A stretch of DNA of 64,000 bases from Paenibacillus eucommiae (GTDB lineage: Bacteria > Bacillota > Bacilli > Paenibacillales > NBRC-103111), in contig NZ_JAGGLB010000016.1 of NCBI RefSeq assembly GCF_017874215.1, forward strand, positions 124,001 through 188,000. The letters run 5' to 3'. The translations under genes and the position numbers were made by a program. The notes beneath the pieces are model-generated. The model was not told the DNA's origin. It made no database searches and saw nothing but the letters and a program-made list of their open reading frames with translations. Positions 18,223 through 27,600 of this stretch are shown piece by piece. Within the stretch, counting starts at the first letter, position 1; the number at the start of each line of letters is the position of its first letter.

Positions 18223-18288
18223 AAAACGCAAAAAAGCGCCGGTCGACTGGTGCTTTTTTGCGTTTTTCTCCGTGCTAAAAGGAGAAAA
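18223..18288 (+). promoter_or_regulatory. Terminator plus Shine-Dalgarno-masking hairpin
   Basis: An 18-bp stem (18223-18240 with 18249-18266, with one G-T pair) ends in TTTTT, a strong intrinsic terminator or attenuator. Its 3' end overlaps a second hairpin, TTTTCTCC (18264-18271) with GGAGAAAA (18281-18288), which buries the ribosome site of the Cfr-like gene. The terminator could serve the small ORF alone, but its position 25 bp before ATG 18291 suggests control of that gene. Confidence 0.7.
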
Positions 18289-18290
18289 CA

Positions 18291-19322
18291 ATGAAACCAA
18301 AATCAAAATATAAAATGATTCAGCACATATTATCGAGCCTTAAACAGCCAGGTTACAGATATCTTCAGATCATAGAAGCTATTTTCAAACAAAAAATCGG
18401 TGAATTTGAACATATGACCATGTTACCTAAGTTTGTACGGGACGAATTGATCAATGAGCTTGGACATCATGTATCCAGCATTACACCGGTATTAGAAAAA
18501 AAATCAAATCAGGTCAGCAAGCTTCTGTTTGCCATAGCAGGTGGTGAGCGTATAGAGGCAGTTAGGTTAAGTTATAAACGCGGGTGGGAATCGTATTGCA
18601 TATCCTCCCAGTGTGGTTGCGGGTTTGGTTGTAGTTTTTGTGCTACAGGTACAATCGGCTTGAAAAGAAATCTTACAACCGATGAAATAACCGACCAACT
18701 GCTGCACTTTCACTTGAATGGCCATGCTTTGGACAGTGTCTCTTTTATGGGAATGGGGGAGGCGCTTGCTAATCCTCATATATTTGATGCGCTGGAGACA
18801 CTGACCGACCCGCAAATATTTGGTTTAGGGCATCGAAGAATAACTGTTTCTACAATTGGTATTTTGCCGGGAATATACAGACTGATGAAGGACTTCCCAC
18901 AAGTTAACTTGACCTTTTCGCTGCATTCACCATTTGATGCTCAGAGAAGTGAACTGATGCCCATTAATGAGCGGTTCCCACTGCATGAAGTAATGAAAGC
19001 GTTGGATAGCCATATACAGCATACCGGGAGAAAGGTATATATCGCTTATATAATGCTTAGAGGGATAAATGATTCAACCGAACATGCGGATGCTGTTGCT
19101 GCTTTATTGTTGGGAAGAGGATTATGGGAGCATCTCTACCATGTTAACTTGATACCCTATAACTCGACCGATGAGACGCCCCAAAGCTATGGGCAGTCTG
19201 ACCGGAACAGTGTCAAAATGTTCGTTCAAATATTAAAGTCAAGGGGAATCCAGGTCACAGTCAGAACCCAATTTGGATCAGATATTAATGCTGCCTGTGG
19301 TCAGCTGTATGGATCAAATTAA
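18291..19322 (+). CDS. Cfr-like 23S rRNA (A2503-C8) methyltransferase, radical SAM
   Basis: 343 residues of the RlmN/Cfr family. The radical-SAM cluster motif is CGFGCSFC (Cys about 110, 114 and 117), followed by 'FMGMGEALAN', and the methyl-relay Cys is in 'INAACGQLYG' (about 336). Several stretches match Cfr rather than housekeeping RlmN: 'GWESYCISSQCGCGFGC', 'TFSLHSPF', 'KVYIAYIMLRGINDS', 'LYHVNLIPYN'. Cfr adds a methyl to C8 of A2503 and gives resistance to phenicols, lincosamides, oxazolidinones, pleuromutilins and streptogramin A. AGGAGA precedes ATG 18291. Next to an ABC-F gene this makes two layers of protection at one ribosomal site. Actual C8 activity must be tested, as some relatives only act at C2. 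Confidence 0.85.
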   Translation: MKPKSKYKMIQHILSSLKQPGYRYLQIIEAIFKQKIGEFEHMTMLPKFVRDELINELGHHVSSITPVLEKKSNQVSKLLFAIAGGERIEAVRLSYKRGWESYCISSQCGCGFGCSFCATGTIGLKRNLTTDEITDQLLHFHLNGHALDSVSFMGMGEALANPHIFDALETLTDPQIFGLGHRRITVSTIGILPGIYRLMKDFPQVNLTFSLHSPFDAQRSELMPINERFPLHEVMKALDSHIQHTGRKVYIAYIMLRGINDSTEHADAVAALLLGRGLWEHLYHVNLIPYNSTDETPQSYGQSDRNSVKMFVQILKSRGIQVTVRTQFGSDINAACGQLYGSN

Positions 19323-19343
19323 TCCATCTTGAAACTTGTTTAG

Positions 19344-19404
19344 AAGCAGATAGTCTTAAAGCAGCGTATGTCCGTATGTTGCATGAGGCTGTCTGCTTTT
19401 TTTT
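19344..19404 (+). terminator. Intrinsic terminator after the Cfr-like gene
   Basis: AAGCAGATAGTC (19344-19355) pairs with GGCTGTCTGCTT (19387-19398) with two G-T pairs, then an eight-T run. The loop is long (31 nt). Confidence 0.75.
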
Positions 19405-19523
19405 ATGGTTTTTGTTCATTCTCCAAGGGAATCAGAAAGGAAGCGGAGATTTTCCCTATCTTCACTATCCCTTCGCCTCAGGAAGCAAATTTTGCTGGTG
19501 GCCCGTTTGAGCGTGTGCTTCAC

Positions 19524-19711
19524 TTAACGATGTTTTTCATCGTTAAAGTAAATGTTTCCAGGTAATCAGCCACGTTAGTGATGTTTTTCATCGTTAAAAG
19601 AGGCCGGACGGGCCCATCTGGGTGGATAACAGGGATTTAACGATGTTTTTCATCATTAAAGTAAGCTTGTGGAGACGAGATGTTGCTTTTAACGATGAAA
19701 AACATCGTTAA
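19524..19711. repeat. Four copies of a 23-bp palindrome, TTAACGATG-N5-CATCGTTAA
   Basis: Copies at 19524-19546, 19575-19597 (two mismatches), 19637-19659 (one mismatch) and 19689-19711. The first three have TTTTT in the loop and the fourth AAAAA, so it is in the opposite orientation. Each arm is 9 bp; the fourth extends to about 15 bp (GTTGCTTTTAACGATG arm). They could be protein sites, hairpins or parts of a mobile repeat. Confidence 0.9.
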
Positions 19712-19798
19712 AGCAACACTCCTTCTCAAATCTTCATTCACAGCGCTTCCGACCCCTAGGAAGTCTTGGGAGAATGGTCTGTTCAGCACTTAGCAGCT

Positions 19799-19832
19799 GT
19801 GGACGGAATAGCGGTATCGTCCGCATTTAAAG
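19799..19832 (+). repeat. Half copy of the structured element, element C
   Basis: 34 nt from GTGGACGGAATAGCGG to CCGCATTTAAAG align without gaps to the left side of element B (61075-61108) and, with a 4-nt gap, to element A (14626-14655). The right arm of the hairpin is missing here. Confidence 0.7.
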
Positions 19833-20032
19833 ATGTGTACCCACCTCACTTGTAACGCACCCTAGTCACTAAATACGCTCCTCAAAGTGCCTTTCGAATC
19901 TAAACATCAAAAATAAGAAATAAAAATGAAGTAAGTTTCTCTTTTTTAGAAAAATTAACTTCTTTATGATATAGAAGGAAGGCCGATATTGAGAAAAATT
20001 GTAAATAATTCATACAAGCTGGGGGTTATCGA

Positions 20033-20830
20033 ATGGTCGAACGTATCGTATTAATATCGTTACTTACCCTGATAATCCATTCTGCTGAAACGCTCTCCTA
20101 TGCGGTGAGAATGGCAGGAATTCGGACGGGGAAGCTAGCTATTGCACTTTCTTTAACAGGTATGATTGTTCTTGTTTCGAGAACGTCAAATATTGCTCAG
20201 GGAACAATGACCGGCAAAATCGTTGATTTTGCCAAGAGCCATTTGGAATTTAACCTGGCTGGTAACTTTCGGATTATTTTAGCCGCAGCTTCCCTTGGTA
20301 CGCTACTAGCAATAGCATTATTCCCTACGTTTGTGGGCTTATCTGGACGTATGGTATCGCATCTGGAGAAGGCGGGATCAATCCCGAAAATGATAAAACA
20401 CGCACTCCGAGTCAGTGTTATTCAAAATATTTTCTACCATATTCGAATGCCGAAATGGGAAATGCTTCAACGCCTTCATGCAGGTGGGGTCCCAAAACGC
20501 TTGATGCTTATGAACTGCTTTGTCACAGCTATTTATACCGTGGGCGTATTGGCAGCTTTATATGCAACATTTTTGCCTGGGCCATACAGCATTGGAGCTT
20601 CTCAATCCTCGGGATTAATAAACGGAGTGGCCACTATACTATTGACCATACTGATTGATCCGCAGGTTGCATTATTGACAGATAAAGCTTTGAGAAAAGA
20701 AGCGAAATTATCATCCATTAATAAAGTTTTTGGTGCTCTCATGTTCTCTAGATTTTGCGGGACGTTATTAGCACAAGTCATATTTATACCTGCAGCTTAT
20801 TGGATAAAAGCAATTGTCCCTTACTTATAA
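20033..20830 (+). CDS. amj: Lipid II flippase Amj (DUF2837 family)
   Basis: 265 residues, almost entirely hydrophobic with about six membrane segments, matching Amj (alternate to MurJ, YdaH) of Bacillus subtilis. Recognisable stretches are 'HSAETLSYAVRMAGIRTGKL', 'LVSRTSNIAQGTMTGKIVD', 'ATILLTILIDPQVALLTDKA' and the final 'CGTLLAQVIFIPAAYWI'. Amj moves lipid II across the membrane for peptidoglycan synthesis when MurJ is absent or inhibited and is induced by envelope stress in B. subtilis. GGGGG precedes the ATG. It stands alone after the repeat block. Length fits the family. Confidence 0.88.
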   Translation: MVERIVLISLLTLIIHSAETLSYAVRMAGIRTGKLAIALSLTGMIVLVSRTSNIAQGTMTGKIVDFAKSHLEFNLAGNFRIILAAASLGTLLAIALFPTFVGLSGRMVSHLEKAGSIPKMIKHALRVSVIQNIFYHIRMPKWEMLQRLHAGGVPKRLMLMNCFVTAIYTVGVLAALYATFLPGPYSIGASQSSGLINGVATILLTILIDPQVALLTDKALRKEAKLSSINKVFGALMFSRFCGTLLAQVIFIPAAYWIKAIVPYL

Positions 20831-20900
20831 ATCCTATAATCAGATCACTATATGATTTAGTTGATTTCTCTTTATATTCCCTCGTAAATACAAGTGGTGA

Positions 20901-21098
20901 TCGTGTTCTACCTTAAATACAGCATTGTTCAAAATAAATCGTTGGGGTAAAATAGGTTTGCAGAGGACGAATTCGGCGATTTCGCTGCATGATCCGAAGG
21001 GGAATTTGTTGGAAAGATGGGGCAGCATTAGAGCGGATATGGAGCATCTGATTTTTTTAGATAGTGAACAGCCTTTTCAAAGAAAAATTGGACGATAG
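20901..21098 (+). pseudogene. Possible gene remnant (C-terminal fragment)
   Basis: An open frame of 65 codons with no usable start ends at TAG 21096-21098, right before the ribosome site of the next gene. Its C-terminal part, 'ISLHDPKGNLLERWGSIRAD' onward, has protein-like composition. It may be the tail of a gene that lost its 5' end and once preceded the 21112 gene. Weak evidence; it could be chance. Confidence 0.25.
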
Positions 21099-21111
21099 TG
21101 GAGGCATCTTA

Positions 21112-21420
21112 ATGAGTCAACGATATAGAATTACAAGAGCATTTCAGGAAAACGGCAATTCGGTGCAAACGATATCTTTGGAAGAGTGCAAACGGTATTT
21201 TACTTCCAAACCTGATTTTTCCTATACATCTGTGTTTACTGTAGCAGGTTCTACCAGCATGTCCATTGAGGGAGATTTTTTCATGTGGAGCTACGGCGAT
21301 ATAAAGATCCCATTTCGGCATTATCAGGGGGATATTTACGTATCTGGCACTAATGAAGCTGTGATCCCTAAGATGATTGAGGTTGCAGGTGAATTGATGG
21401 CGGATGTAGTGGAAGGGTGA
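21112..21420 (+). CDS. Hypothetical protein
   Basis: 102 residues from ATG 21112, which follows GGAGG; the longer frame from 21064 has no ribosome site. The protein begins MSQRYRITRAFQENGNSVQ and contains 'FTVAGSTSMSIEGDFFMWSY' and 'IPFRHYQGDIYVSGTNEAVI'. It is soluble and probably beta-rich. I do not recognise the family. Some related small proteins sit beside toxin or immunity genes, and the possible gene remnant upstream would fit a broken pair. Confidence 0.65.
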   Translation: MSQRYRITRAFQENGNSVQTISLEECKRYFTSKPDFSYTSVFTVAGSTSMSIEGDFFMWSYGDIKIPFRHYQGDIYVSGTNEAVIPKMIEVAGELMADVVEG

Positions 21421-21545
21421 TTTCATATTGAAGAAAGAGGTGAATATCAGAAACGCTGCCGCGCGGCTGTCCTTTTCTCTATTTTCCGAAAGGATGAATA
21501 ATCTTTTTGATAAATTTCAAATGATGGAAAGGAGGGAAGTTAGTG

Positions 21546-22334
21546 ATGCTGCCGATATATGTGGTTGATGCTTTTACGGATAAAACTTTCAAGGGAAATC
21601 CTGCAGCTGTTTGTTTAACGCCTGGCCCGCTAGATGATGATCAAATGCAAAGTATTGCCGCAGAAATGAACTTATCTGAAACGGCCTTTTTGTTTCCCTA
21701 TCAAGATGGATATTCACTAAGATGGTTCACGCCAAACACTGAGGTTGATTTGTGTGGTCATGCTACTTTGGCAAGTGCTCATATTTTATGGGAAAAGGAA
21801 ATGTTGACTGTAGACCAACAGGCTAACTTTTACACAAAGAGTGGTCTTTTGACTGCCATAAAAAGCGGGTCTTGGATCCAACTGAATTTCCCCATGGAAC
21901 CAGAGATTGCTTGCAGCTGCCCATCGGAACTCATCGAAGCTTTACAAATAACACCGATTTACGTAGGGCGAAATAGACTAGATTATTTAATTGAAATAGA
22001 ATCCGAAGATGTTCTCAAAAATCTAAAGCCAAACTTCTCCTTGTTGGAAAAAGTTCAAACGAGAGGGATCATTGTAACGAGCAAATCGGTTGAATTTGAC
22101 TTTATTTCAAGGTGTTTTTTCCCAGCGCTAGGGGTTAATGAAGACCCGGTTACAGGTTCAGCCCACTGTTGCCTTGCACCTTATTGGAGCAATAAGTTAA
22201 AGAAAAATGAATTATACGCTTATCAGGCCTCAGCACGTGGGGGTATACTTAAAATTACTATAAAAAACGATAGAATTATGATGGCAGGACAAGCTGTTAC
22301 CGTTATTAAAAGTGAATTGTTAATATCAAAGTAA
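21546..22334 (+). CDS. PhzF family isomerase/epimerase
   Basis: 262 residues with the PhzF (diaminopimelate-epimerase-like) fold. Motifs: 'GNPAAVC' near residue 18, the catalytic-Glu segment 'NLSETAFLFP' near 43-52, 'VDLCGHATLASAH' near 70-82, and 'NEDPVTGSAHCCLAPYW' near 199-215. The family isomerises small molecules through a Glu/Asp acid-base residue; PhzF itself acts in phenazine synthesis, but most stand-alone members have unknown substrates. GGAGGG lies 9 bases before ATG 21546. No phenazine genes are nearby, so a phenazine role is unlikely. Confidence 0.88.
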   Translation: MLPIYVVDAFTDKTFKGNPAAVCLTPGPLDDDQMQSIAAEMNLSETAFLFPYQDGYSLRWFTPNTEVDLCGHATLASAHILWEKEMLTVDQQANFYTKSGLLTAIKSGSWIQLNFPMEPEIACSCPSELIEALQITPIYVGRNRLDYLIEIESEDVLKNLKPNFSLLEKVQTRGIIVTSKSVEFDFISRCFFPALGVNEDPVTGSAHCCLAPYWSNKLKKNELYAYQASARGGILKITIKNDRIMMAGQAVTVIKSELLISK

Positions 22335-22420
22335 GTGAAGTGATATACAGTAAATGATAGTTGCGAGAGATTATGAGATTCTTGCTTTGCTTTAACTATA
22401 GATTAAGGGATGTGTGCTGA

Positions 22421-23362
22421 TTGACTAATAAATTAATGATCTCTGCAAGATTGTTATTACTGATAACTCTTTTATTTATCGGGACTGGAATTGTCAAAAC
22501 AGAAGCTTCAACAGTTACGGACAACAATATTCAAGTTTCTTTAGACGCGAATTCAATTGCATTTAGCTACCCGCCTTTTATTGAAAACTCGACAACACTT
22601 GTTCAATTCAGACCTATTTTCGAAAAGATGGGACTAGAAATCTCATGGGATAATCACACTCGCACGATCATAGGACGTAAGCAAGGTATACAAATCGAAC
22701 TACAGATTGATAATCCGGTAGCCAAAGTAAATGGTAATTCTGTCACGCTGCCAGTGGCGCCTAAGTTGAAAGAGGGACATACATTTGTTCCAGTGCGCTT
22801 TATCTCGGAATCCGTTCAGGCAAAGGTTGAATGGGATGAAAGAGACCGTACGGTAGCGATCCACAGTAAGAAAGAATATACGAGCAGCGACGCCAAATTT
22901 CATTTTACCGTTTATGGTCTATGGAGAAATATGGCGGGGCTAGAAAAAAATAAATCAGAAGTAGATGAGAGGGTTCAGGATTTCGCGACCGTCGAGGATG
23001 TTGAGAATCTTCAGTTAGCTATACGTTACTTCAATTTCACGATGTTATTTATATCGGCCGAGCCCCAAACTGACGAGACGGAAGACATAACATTAATTGA
23101 TTATTTGGATCGTGCTAAACAGAAGGCTGCTATTTCTAATGATTCCATTATTGAAGAAAAACAAATGAAACTGTTTGGATTTGACGCTATGCAATTGACC
23201 TATGTGAATGATACTGACTGGGATAAGCGAATAGATACCCTCATCGTATTTAAGTCTGATCTCCAGTTTTATAGTATTAGGTATTCCTCCTACCAGGTTA
23301 CATATAAGAGTTCAATTCTATATTTCAAAGAGTTACTAGAAAGTATGGAATTTCAAGAATAG
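22421..23362 (+). CDS. Secreted copper-amine-oxidase-N-like (stalk domain) protein
   Basis: 313 residues from TTG 22421, preceded by AAGGGA. A signal peptide (about 1-30) leads into a copper amine oxidase N-terminal-type domain (about 38-150): 'VQFRPIFEKMGLEISWDNHT', 'VAKVNGNSVTLPVAPKLKEG', 'TFVPVRFISESVQAKVEWDE'. This stalk domain is widespread in secreted proteins of Paenibacillus and relatives and binds no copper by itself. The remaining 160 residues are an alpha/beta domain resembling lipoprotein or PsbP-like folds ('FGFDAMQLTYVNDTDW'). Function unknown. Confidence 0.82.
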   Translation: MTNKLMISARLLLLITLLFIGTGIVKTEASTVTDNNIQVSLDANSIAFSYPPFIENSTTLVQFRPIFEKMGLEISWDNHTRTIIGRKQGIQIELQIDNPVAKVNGNSVTLPVAPKLKEGHTFVPVRFISESVQAKVEWDERDRTVAIHSKKEYTSSDAKFHFTVYGLWRNMAGLEKNKSEVDERVQDFATVEDVENLQLAIRYFNFTMLFISAEPQTDETEDITLIDYLDRAKQKAAISNDSIIEEKQMKLFGFDAMQLTYVNDTDWDKRIDTLIVFKSDLQFYSIRYSSYQVTYKSSILYFKELLESMEFQE

Positions 23363-23491
23363 TAAGTAATTAAGCCCAATCGGTTAAATGGATAAAAAAT
23401 GCCTCAATGAATCCGCTCCTATTTGTTTTTGAGGTAAGAAAAATATAGCCTTCATATTAACGCCTTAACGCCTTGTCTGCTGACTTGGCGT

Positions 23492-24385
23492 CTATTGTTG
23501 TATTTGACGTTCATGCATCTTTCTATATGCCTTGGGTGTAAGTCCTTTGGTGTTATGGAATACGCGCAGGAAGGTGCGGACGGAATCGAAACCAGTCTCT
23601 GCTGAGATATCTACAATCGGCATATTGGTAGAAAGTAGCAGGTTAACTGCAGATTCAATGCGCAGCTGATGCAGGTAGGTAAGAAAGCTTTGGCCTGTGT
23701 AATGCTTAAATATCCGACTAATATAGGGAGCGCTTACACCGAAGTGATCTGCGAGACTTTCCCTGGACAGTCTACTGGTGTAGTGCACATGCAGATATTG
23801 AATAATGGGCCAGAAGGGCTGCTGCAAATCAGGGATGACGACGAGGTTATCCATCGTCTTATGGGTACTGACAGCACGTACAAATACCAATAGAGCTTCT
23901 GTTAATAAGGAACGGATCATGCCGCTCCGGCCTGGAAGCGGGACAGGGCGGGTGCTTTCTACTAACAATTTATGGAACGTTTCTTTCAACCCTTGGCTTT
24001 CCGCAGCTGTGAATTCAGCATATGAGGGGAATTGAGTGCCGATTTCATACAACAAGGCACACCAGTCCGAATCGTAGGAGGAGCCCAGCAGCATATGGAA
24101 GTCGAACATGCAGCAATACTTGCGAACGGTTTGACCTGTATGACTATGAATTTCATGAATGTGATGCGGAAGCAGGAAGGAGGCTACCCCAGGGCGAAGC
24201 GTGTGTTTTTTTCCATTGATGCTCTCTATGCCGCTCCCTTCAATGACGAATGAAAACTCAACAAAATCGTGGTGATGCAAAGGGGTTTGATCTGTAATAT
24301 CATGGACGCCAATGTAAAAGGGCAGAGATCCTTTCTGGGTATCCAGATTGATCGTTACATCTATATGCTCGGGAATAATGGTCAT
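23492..24385 (-). CDS. AraC family transcriptional regulator with cupin domain
   Basis: About 297 residues. ATG 24385 is chosen because GGGAGGAG precedes it. The N-terminal cupin-type sensor has 'DITDQTPLHHHDFVEFSFVI' and 'LRPGVASFLLPHHIHEI' with the usual His-rich pocket. The C-terminal 100 residues are two AraC helix-turn-helix units: 'RESLADHFGVSAPYISRIFK' and 'IVDISAETGFDSVRTFLRVF'. Such regulators usually bind sugars and activate degradation genes. It is divergent from the giant SLH/DUF4838 gene, 268 bp away, and is its most likely activator (inferred). Confidence 0.87.
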   Translation of the reverse strand: MTIIPEHIDVTINLDTQKGSLPFYIGVHDITDQTPLHHHDFVEFSFVIEGSGIESINGKKHTLRPGVASFLLPHHIHEIHSHTGQTVRKYCCMFDFHMLLGSSYDSDWCALLYEIGTQFPSYAEFTAAESQGLKETFHKLLVESTRPVPLPGRSGMIRSLLTEALLVFVRAVSTHKTMDNLVVIPDLQQPFWPIIQYLHVHYTSRLSRESLADHFGVSAPYISRIFKHYTGQSFLTYLHQLRIESAVNLLLSTNMPIVDISAETGFDSVRTFLRVFHNTKGLTPKAYRKMHERQIQQ

Positions 24386-24488
24386 TTGTTGCTCCTCCCA
24401 TTGCAATATCGGCTCATGTTCCCTAATTCCTGAGGCTTATTTGGCCAAGGTTCTATAGTGTCAGTAAAATGCTCGCTTTTGACACCTG

Positions 24489-24517
24489 TTGCAACTGCTT
24501 TCATTCTATCATATAAG
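24489..24517 (+). promoter_or_regulatory. Promoter of the SLH/DUF4838 gene
   Basis: TTGCAA (24489-24494), 17-bp spacer, TATAAG (24512-24517). It gives a 5' leader of about 130 nt. The space toward the AraC gene could hold the activator site. Confidence 0.55.
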
Positions 24518-24653
24518 TGATGACGAAGAGAAGATGATTCCGAAAGGAGGCTACAGGGTTTTTGAGGGGTCAGGGAGGATTGAGCAGAGCAGGATTGGCA
24601 GCGTCATTTGGTGGACCATCATTTTTATATACCCATATTATTGGAGGTGCAGT

Positions 24654-27600
24654 ATGATTATAGTTCCTAAAAAACTCAGCAGAACGATTATTCTTCTGTT
24701 GGCGTTTTGTCTTGTTTTTACTTCATTTGGCACATCAGTGGCACCAGCTTTCGGTGCAAGTTCAGACTCTAGTCGTGATGTTTCTGTTTCTTCACCTGCA
24801 TTTTCCGATTTAAGTGGACATTGGGCAGAGAAGCAGGTGGAGAAATGGGTCGAAGACAGGCAGATTGAAGGCTATGAAGACGGCACATTCAGACCTGATA
24901 ACAAGGTAAGCCGGGGAGAAATATTTGCTCTGATCAACCGGTCCTTTGAATTTACAGCCGCCGCCGATATCCGTTTTTCAGATCTTGACAGCTCATACTG
25001 GGCCTATGGTGATGCAGCCAAAGCAGTTCAGGCCGGTTATGTGCAGGGCTATGCCGATGGTACAATCGGAGCGAAGCGGTCGATCAGCCGGCAGGAAATA
25101 GCTGTCATGATTGCCCGGCTGCTTGATCTGAGCCAGCAAAGTACTGAAAAGATTGAAAGCGGTTTTACAGATGCAGGGCAAATTGCTCCATGGGCAGCTG
25201 AAGCTGTTGCAGCGGCTGCCGCAGTCAAGGTGATGGAAGGCTATCCAGACAAAAGCTTCCAGCCTAGCGCTTCCATTACACGGGCAGAGGCAGTCGTGAC
25301 GTTGGAGCGGGCGCTTAAGCTGAAGGCCCAGGAGACACTGGTCTACAGTAAAGCAGGTACATACGGGCCTGTAAGCGGTGTTCAAACGATACAAGGAAAT
25401 GTCGTTGTTGAAGTGCCGGGCGTAACTCTGCAAAATATGGAGATCAAGGGCAGCTTGCTGCTTGCAAAAGGAATTGGAGAAGGAGATGTCACGCTTCAGC
25501 AGGTGACTGTGAAAGGCACAACTACGATTAACGGAGGTGGCAGTAACAGTATTCATGTGGCAAACAGCTTCCTGGCTTCCGTTATCGTAGATAGGGCTGA
25601 AGGGACTGTACGGATCGTCTTAGAAAATAACGGAAAAATTGCGGCGATCAGAGTTAAGTCTTCTGTAATTCTGGAGCAAGCCCAATCAGATACCGGTATC
25701 GGATTTGAACTCGTTCAAATTATGGAAACCCTGAAGAAGGGGGTGACGGTTGTCCTGAAGGGGCACTTCAATCAAGTGGAAGTGACGGACCCGGATGTGA
25801 CCATCGAGCTTCTGAGTGGAAAGATAGAGAAATTGAAGATAGGTGAGCAGGCACAAGGGAGCAGCTTGAAGGTGGCGACAGAAGCGACAATTGTTGACAT
25901 TATCCTGGATACGATTGTAAAGGTGCTGGGCCAGGGAGTGATCCAGACTGCAACGGTGAATGAGAAGGCGAAGGGCAGTGAGTTTGAAAAGCGGCCTCAG
26001 CAGCTCAAAGGGGCAGGTGTGTCCAATTCAGTTACTTCAGGATCCGCAGGAAACGGTGGGAATAATGGAACACCAACGCCAACGCCAACCCAAACACCGG
26101 GACCGACGCAAACACCAGAGCCGACAGAAACACCGGGACCAACCACAACGCCGGAGCCAACTCCGATTGTTATCGTCTCGGTTATTGCTTCTAACGGGAA
26201 AGTAGATGTAGCCTTGGATGGAGTCCAGGCTGCCGAACCCGTGTTAAGTGATTTTATCGTAGAACAAATCATCAATGGAGGAAGCCCTGTTATCGTGTCA
26301 CCTGTCAAGCTAAAATGGGACGAAGCAGTTAAAGAAGCCTCCCTTACCATTCCACCTGTTGCTGCAAGCGGGGTAGCGCAGTCAGTCCTCTATCGGGTTA
26401 GCTATCTAGGAACAGCTGCAGTGGATTCCGCAGCCTTTGTGATTCCGGCAGGAACTCAGATTGTTGCGAACGGTCAAGCCCAAGCGGTCGTTGTTATTCC
26501 TTCTGATTTGCCGTTGGCCGTTGACCAGATCCCGGGGTGGTTTTCCCATAATACGTTTCTAAAAGGGAACGTACGGGTGACCGATATCAGGCATAATAGC
26601 GGCAGCAACAGCCTGCATATCAACGATGACAATGAATTTAACTATACGGTGGAAAGCAACCTGATGGAGGTTACTCCAGGAGTCAGTTACACGGCAAGTG
26701 CTTACTATTATCTGGAATCAGGTGAATTGAACCCGGCTTTAATCATCTATTTTTACGATGCCAATAAAACCTTGCTGACATATCCCGCTGTTGTGGGCAT
26801 AACGGCTGAACAATGGGAGAAGCTGACTGTTACGGGAAGTGCCCCCCAAAATGCCAAATATGCATCGGTTGTAATGCAGTCTGATTCTATCGGAAGAAGA
26901 AGTGTATACTTTGACGATATCGAGTTTAAAGAAACGAGCGGGAATGTCTTAACTGTAGAGAATCCCGGATTTGAGCAGGATTCTAGCATCGCAGCTGAAA
27001 CATTAGTCAAGTATATAAATAAATCTACTGGAGTCGAGCTGCCCGTTGTGACCGAAGAACAATTGCTGGAGGAGGAATGGCAGAATACAGATCATGTTCG
27101 TATTTATGTTGGCGGAGGTGTTCCTTCGGAAGAGACCTCACTTCATCAATTATTGGGGAGCCTGAATAGCGAGGGCTTTGTTATTCAAACAACGGATGAT
27201 GTGATTAGAATTTCGGGTTCTACCAGCTGGGGAACAGAGTTTGGAGTGTATGAATTTTTGGAGCGTTATTTGGGGATTCGTTGGCTGATGCCGGGAGAAG
27301 ATGGCGAGCATGTGCCTACCCGTAATGCTATCGTTCTGCCGCGCGAAACGGTCAGTGATGAGCCAACCTCACAATCCCGTCATATTTTCTGGATGGAAAC
27401 GCCAGCAGAGAATCCGGAGTGGCTGCGCTTGAACCGGATGCACGACAATATTCAGTTCCATCATAATCTGGAGCACCTATTCGATCCTGTTGTATTTGCC
27501 GATCATCCGGAATATTATCCCGGTAATGTGGTACCCGAGCCTGGAAGCTTTGAATGGAATCCATGTTTAAACTCGGATACGGCAGCGGCAGCGGTTGAAA

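Larger units (their letters stand above)
19405..20032. other. Gene-free repeat-rich block
   Basis: About 630 bp without a believable gene. It contains four palindromes (listed separately), a half copy of the structured element (19799-19832), and segments related to the 60.9-61.2 kb block: 'TTGCTGGTGGCCCGTTTGAG' near 19492-19511 compares with 'TTGCTGGTTGTCCGTTTGAG' near 61014-61033, and 'ATCGTTAAAAGAGGCCGGA' near 19590 with 'ATCGTTAAAGAGGACGGA' near 60908. A possible amj promoter with TATGAT at 19965-19970 is weak. Confidence 0.7.

Noticed and set aside
19368..19565. 65-codon ORF after the Cfr-like gene
   Set aside because: It runs through the terminator and the first palindrome, has no ribosome site and unlikely composition.
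19524..19711. Palindrome cluster as a CRISPR array
   Set aside because: Only four units, varying spacing (51, 62, 52 bp), one inverted, no cas genes and spacers not uniform.
24993..25556. Long antisense ORF inside the giant SLH gene (and similar ones at 38621-39454, 42617-43234)
   Set aside because: Shadows of strongly coding sense frames with no ribosome sites or family features.
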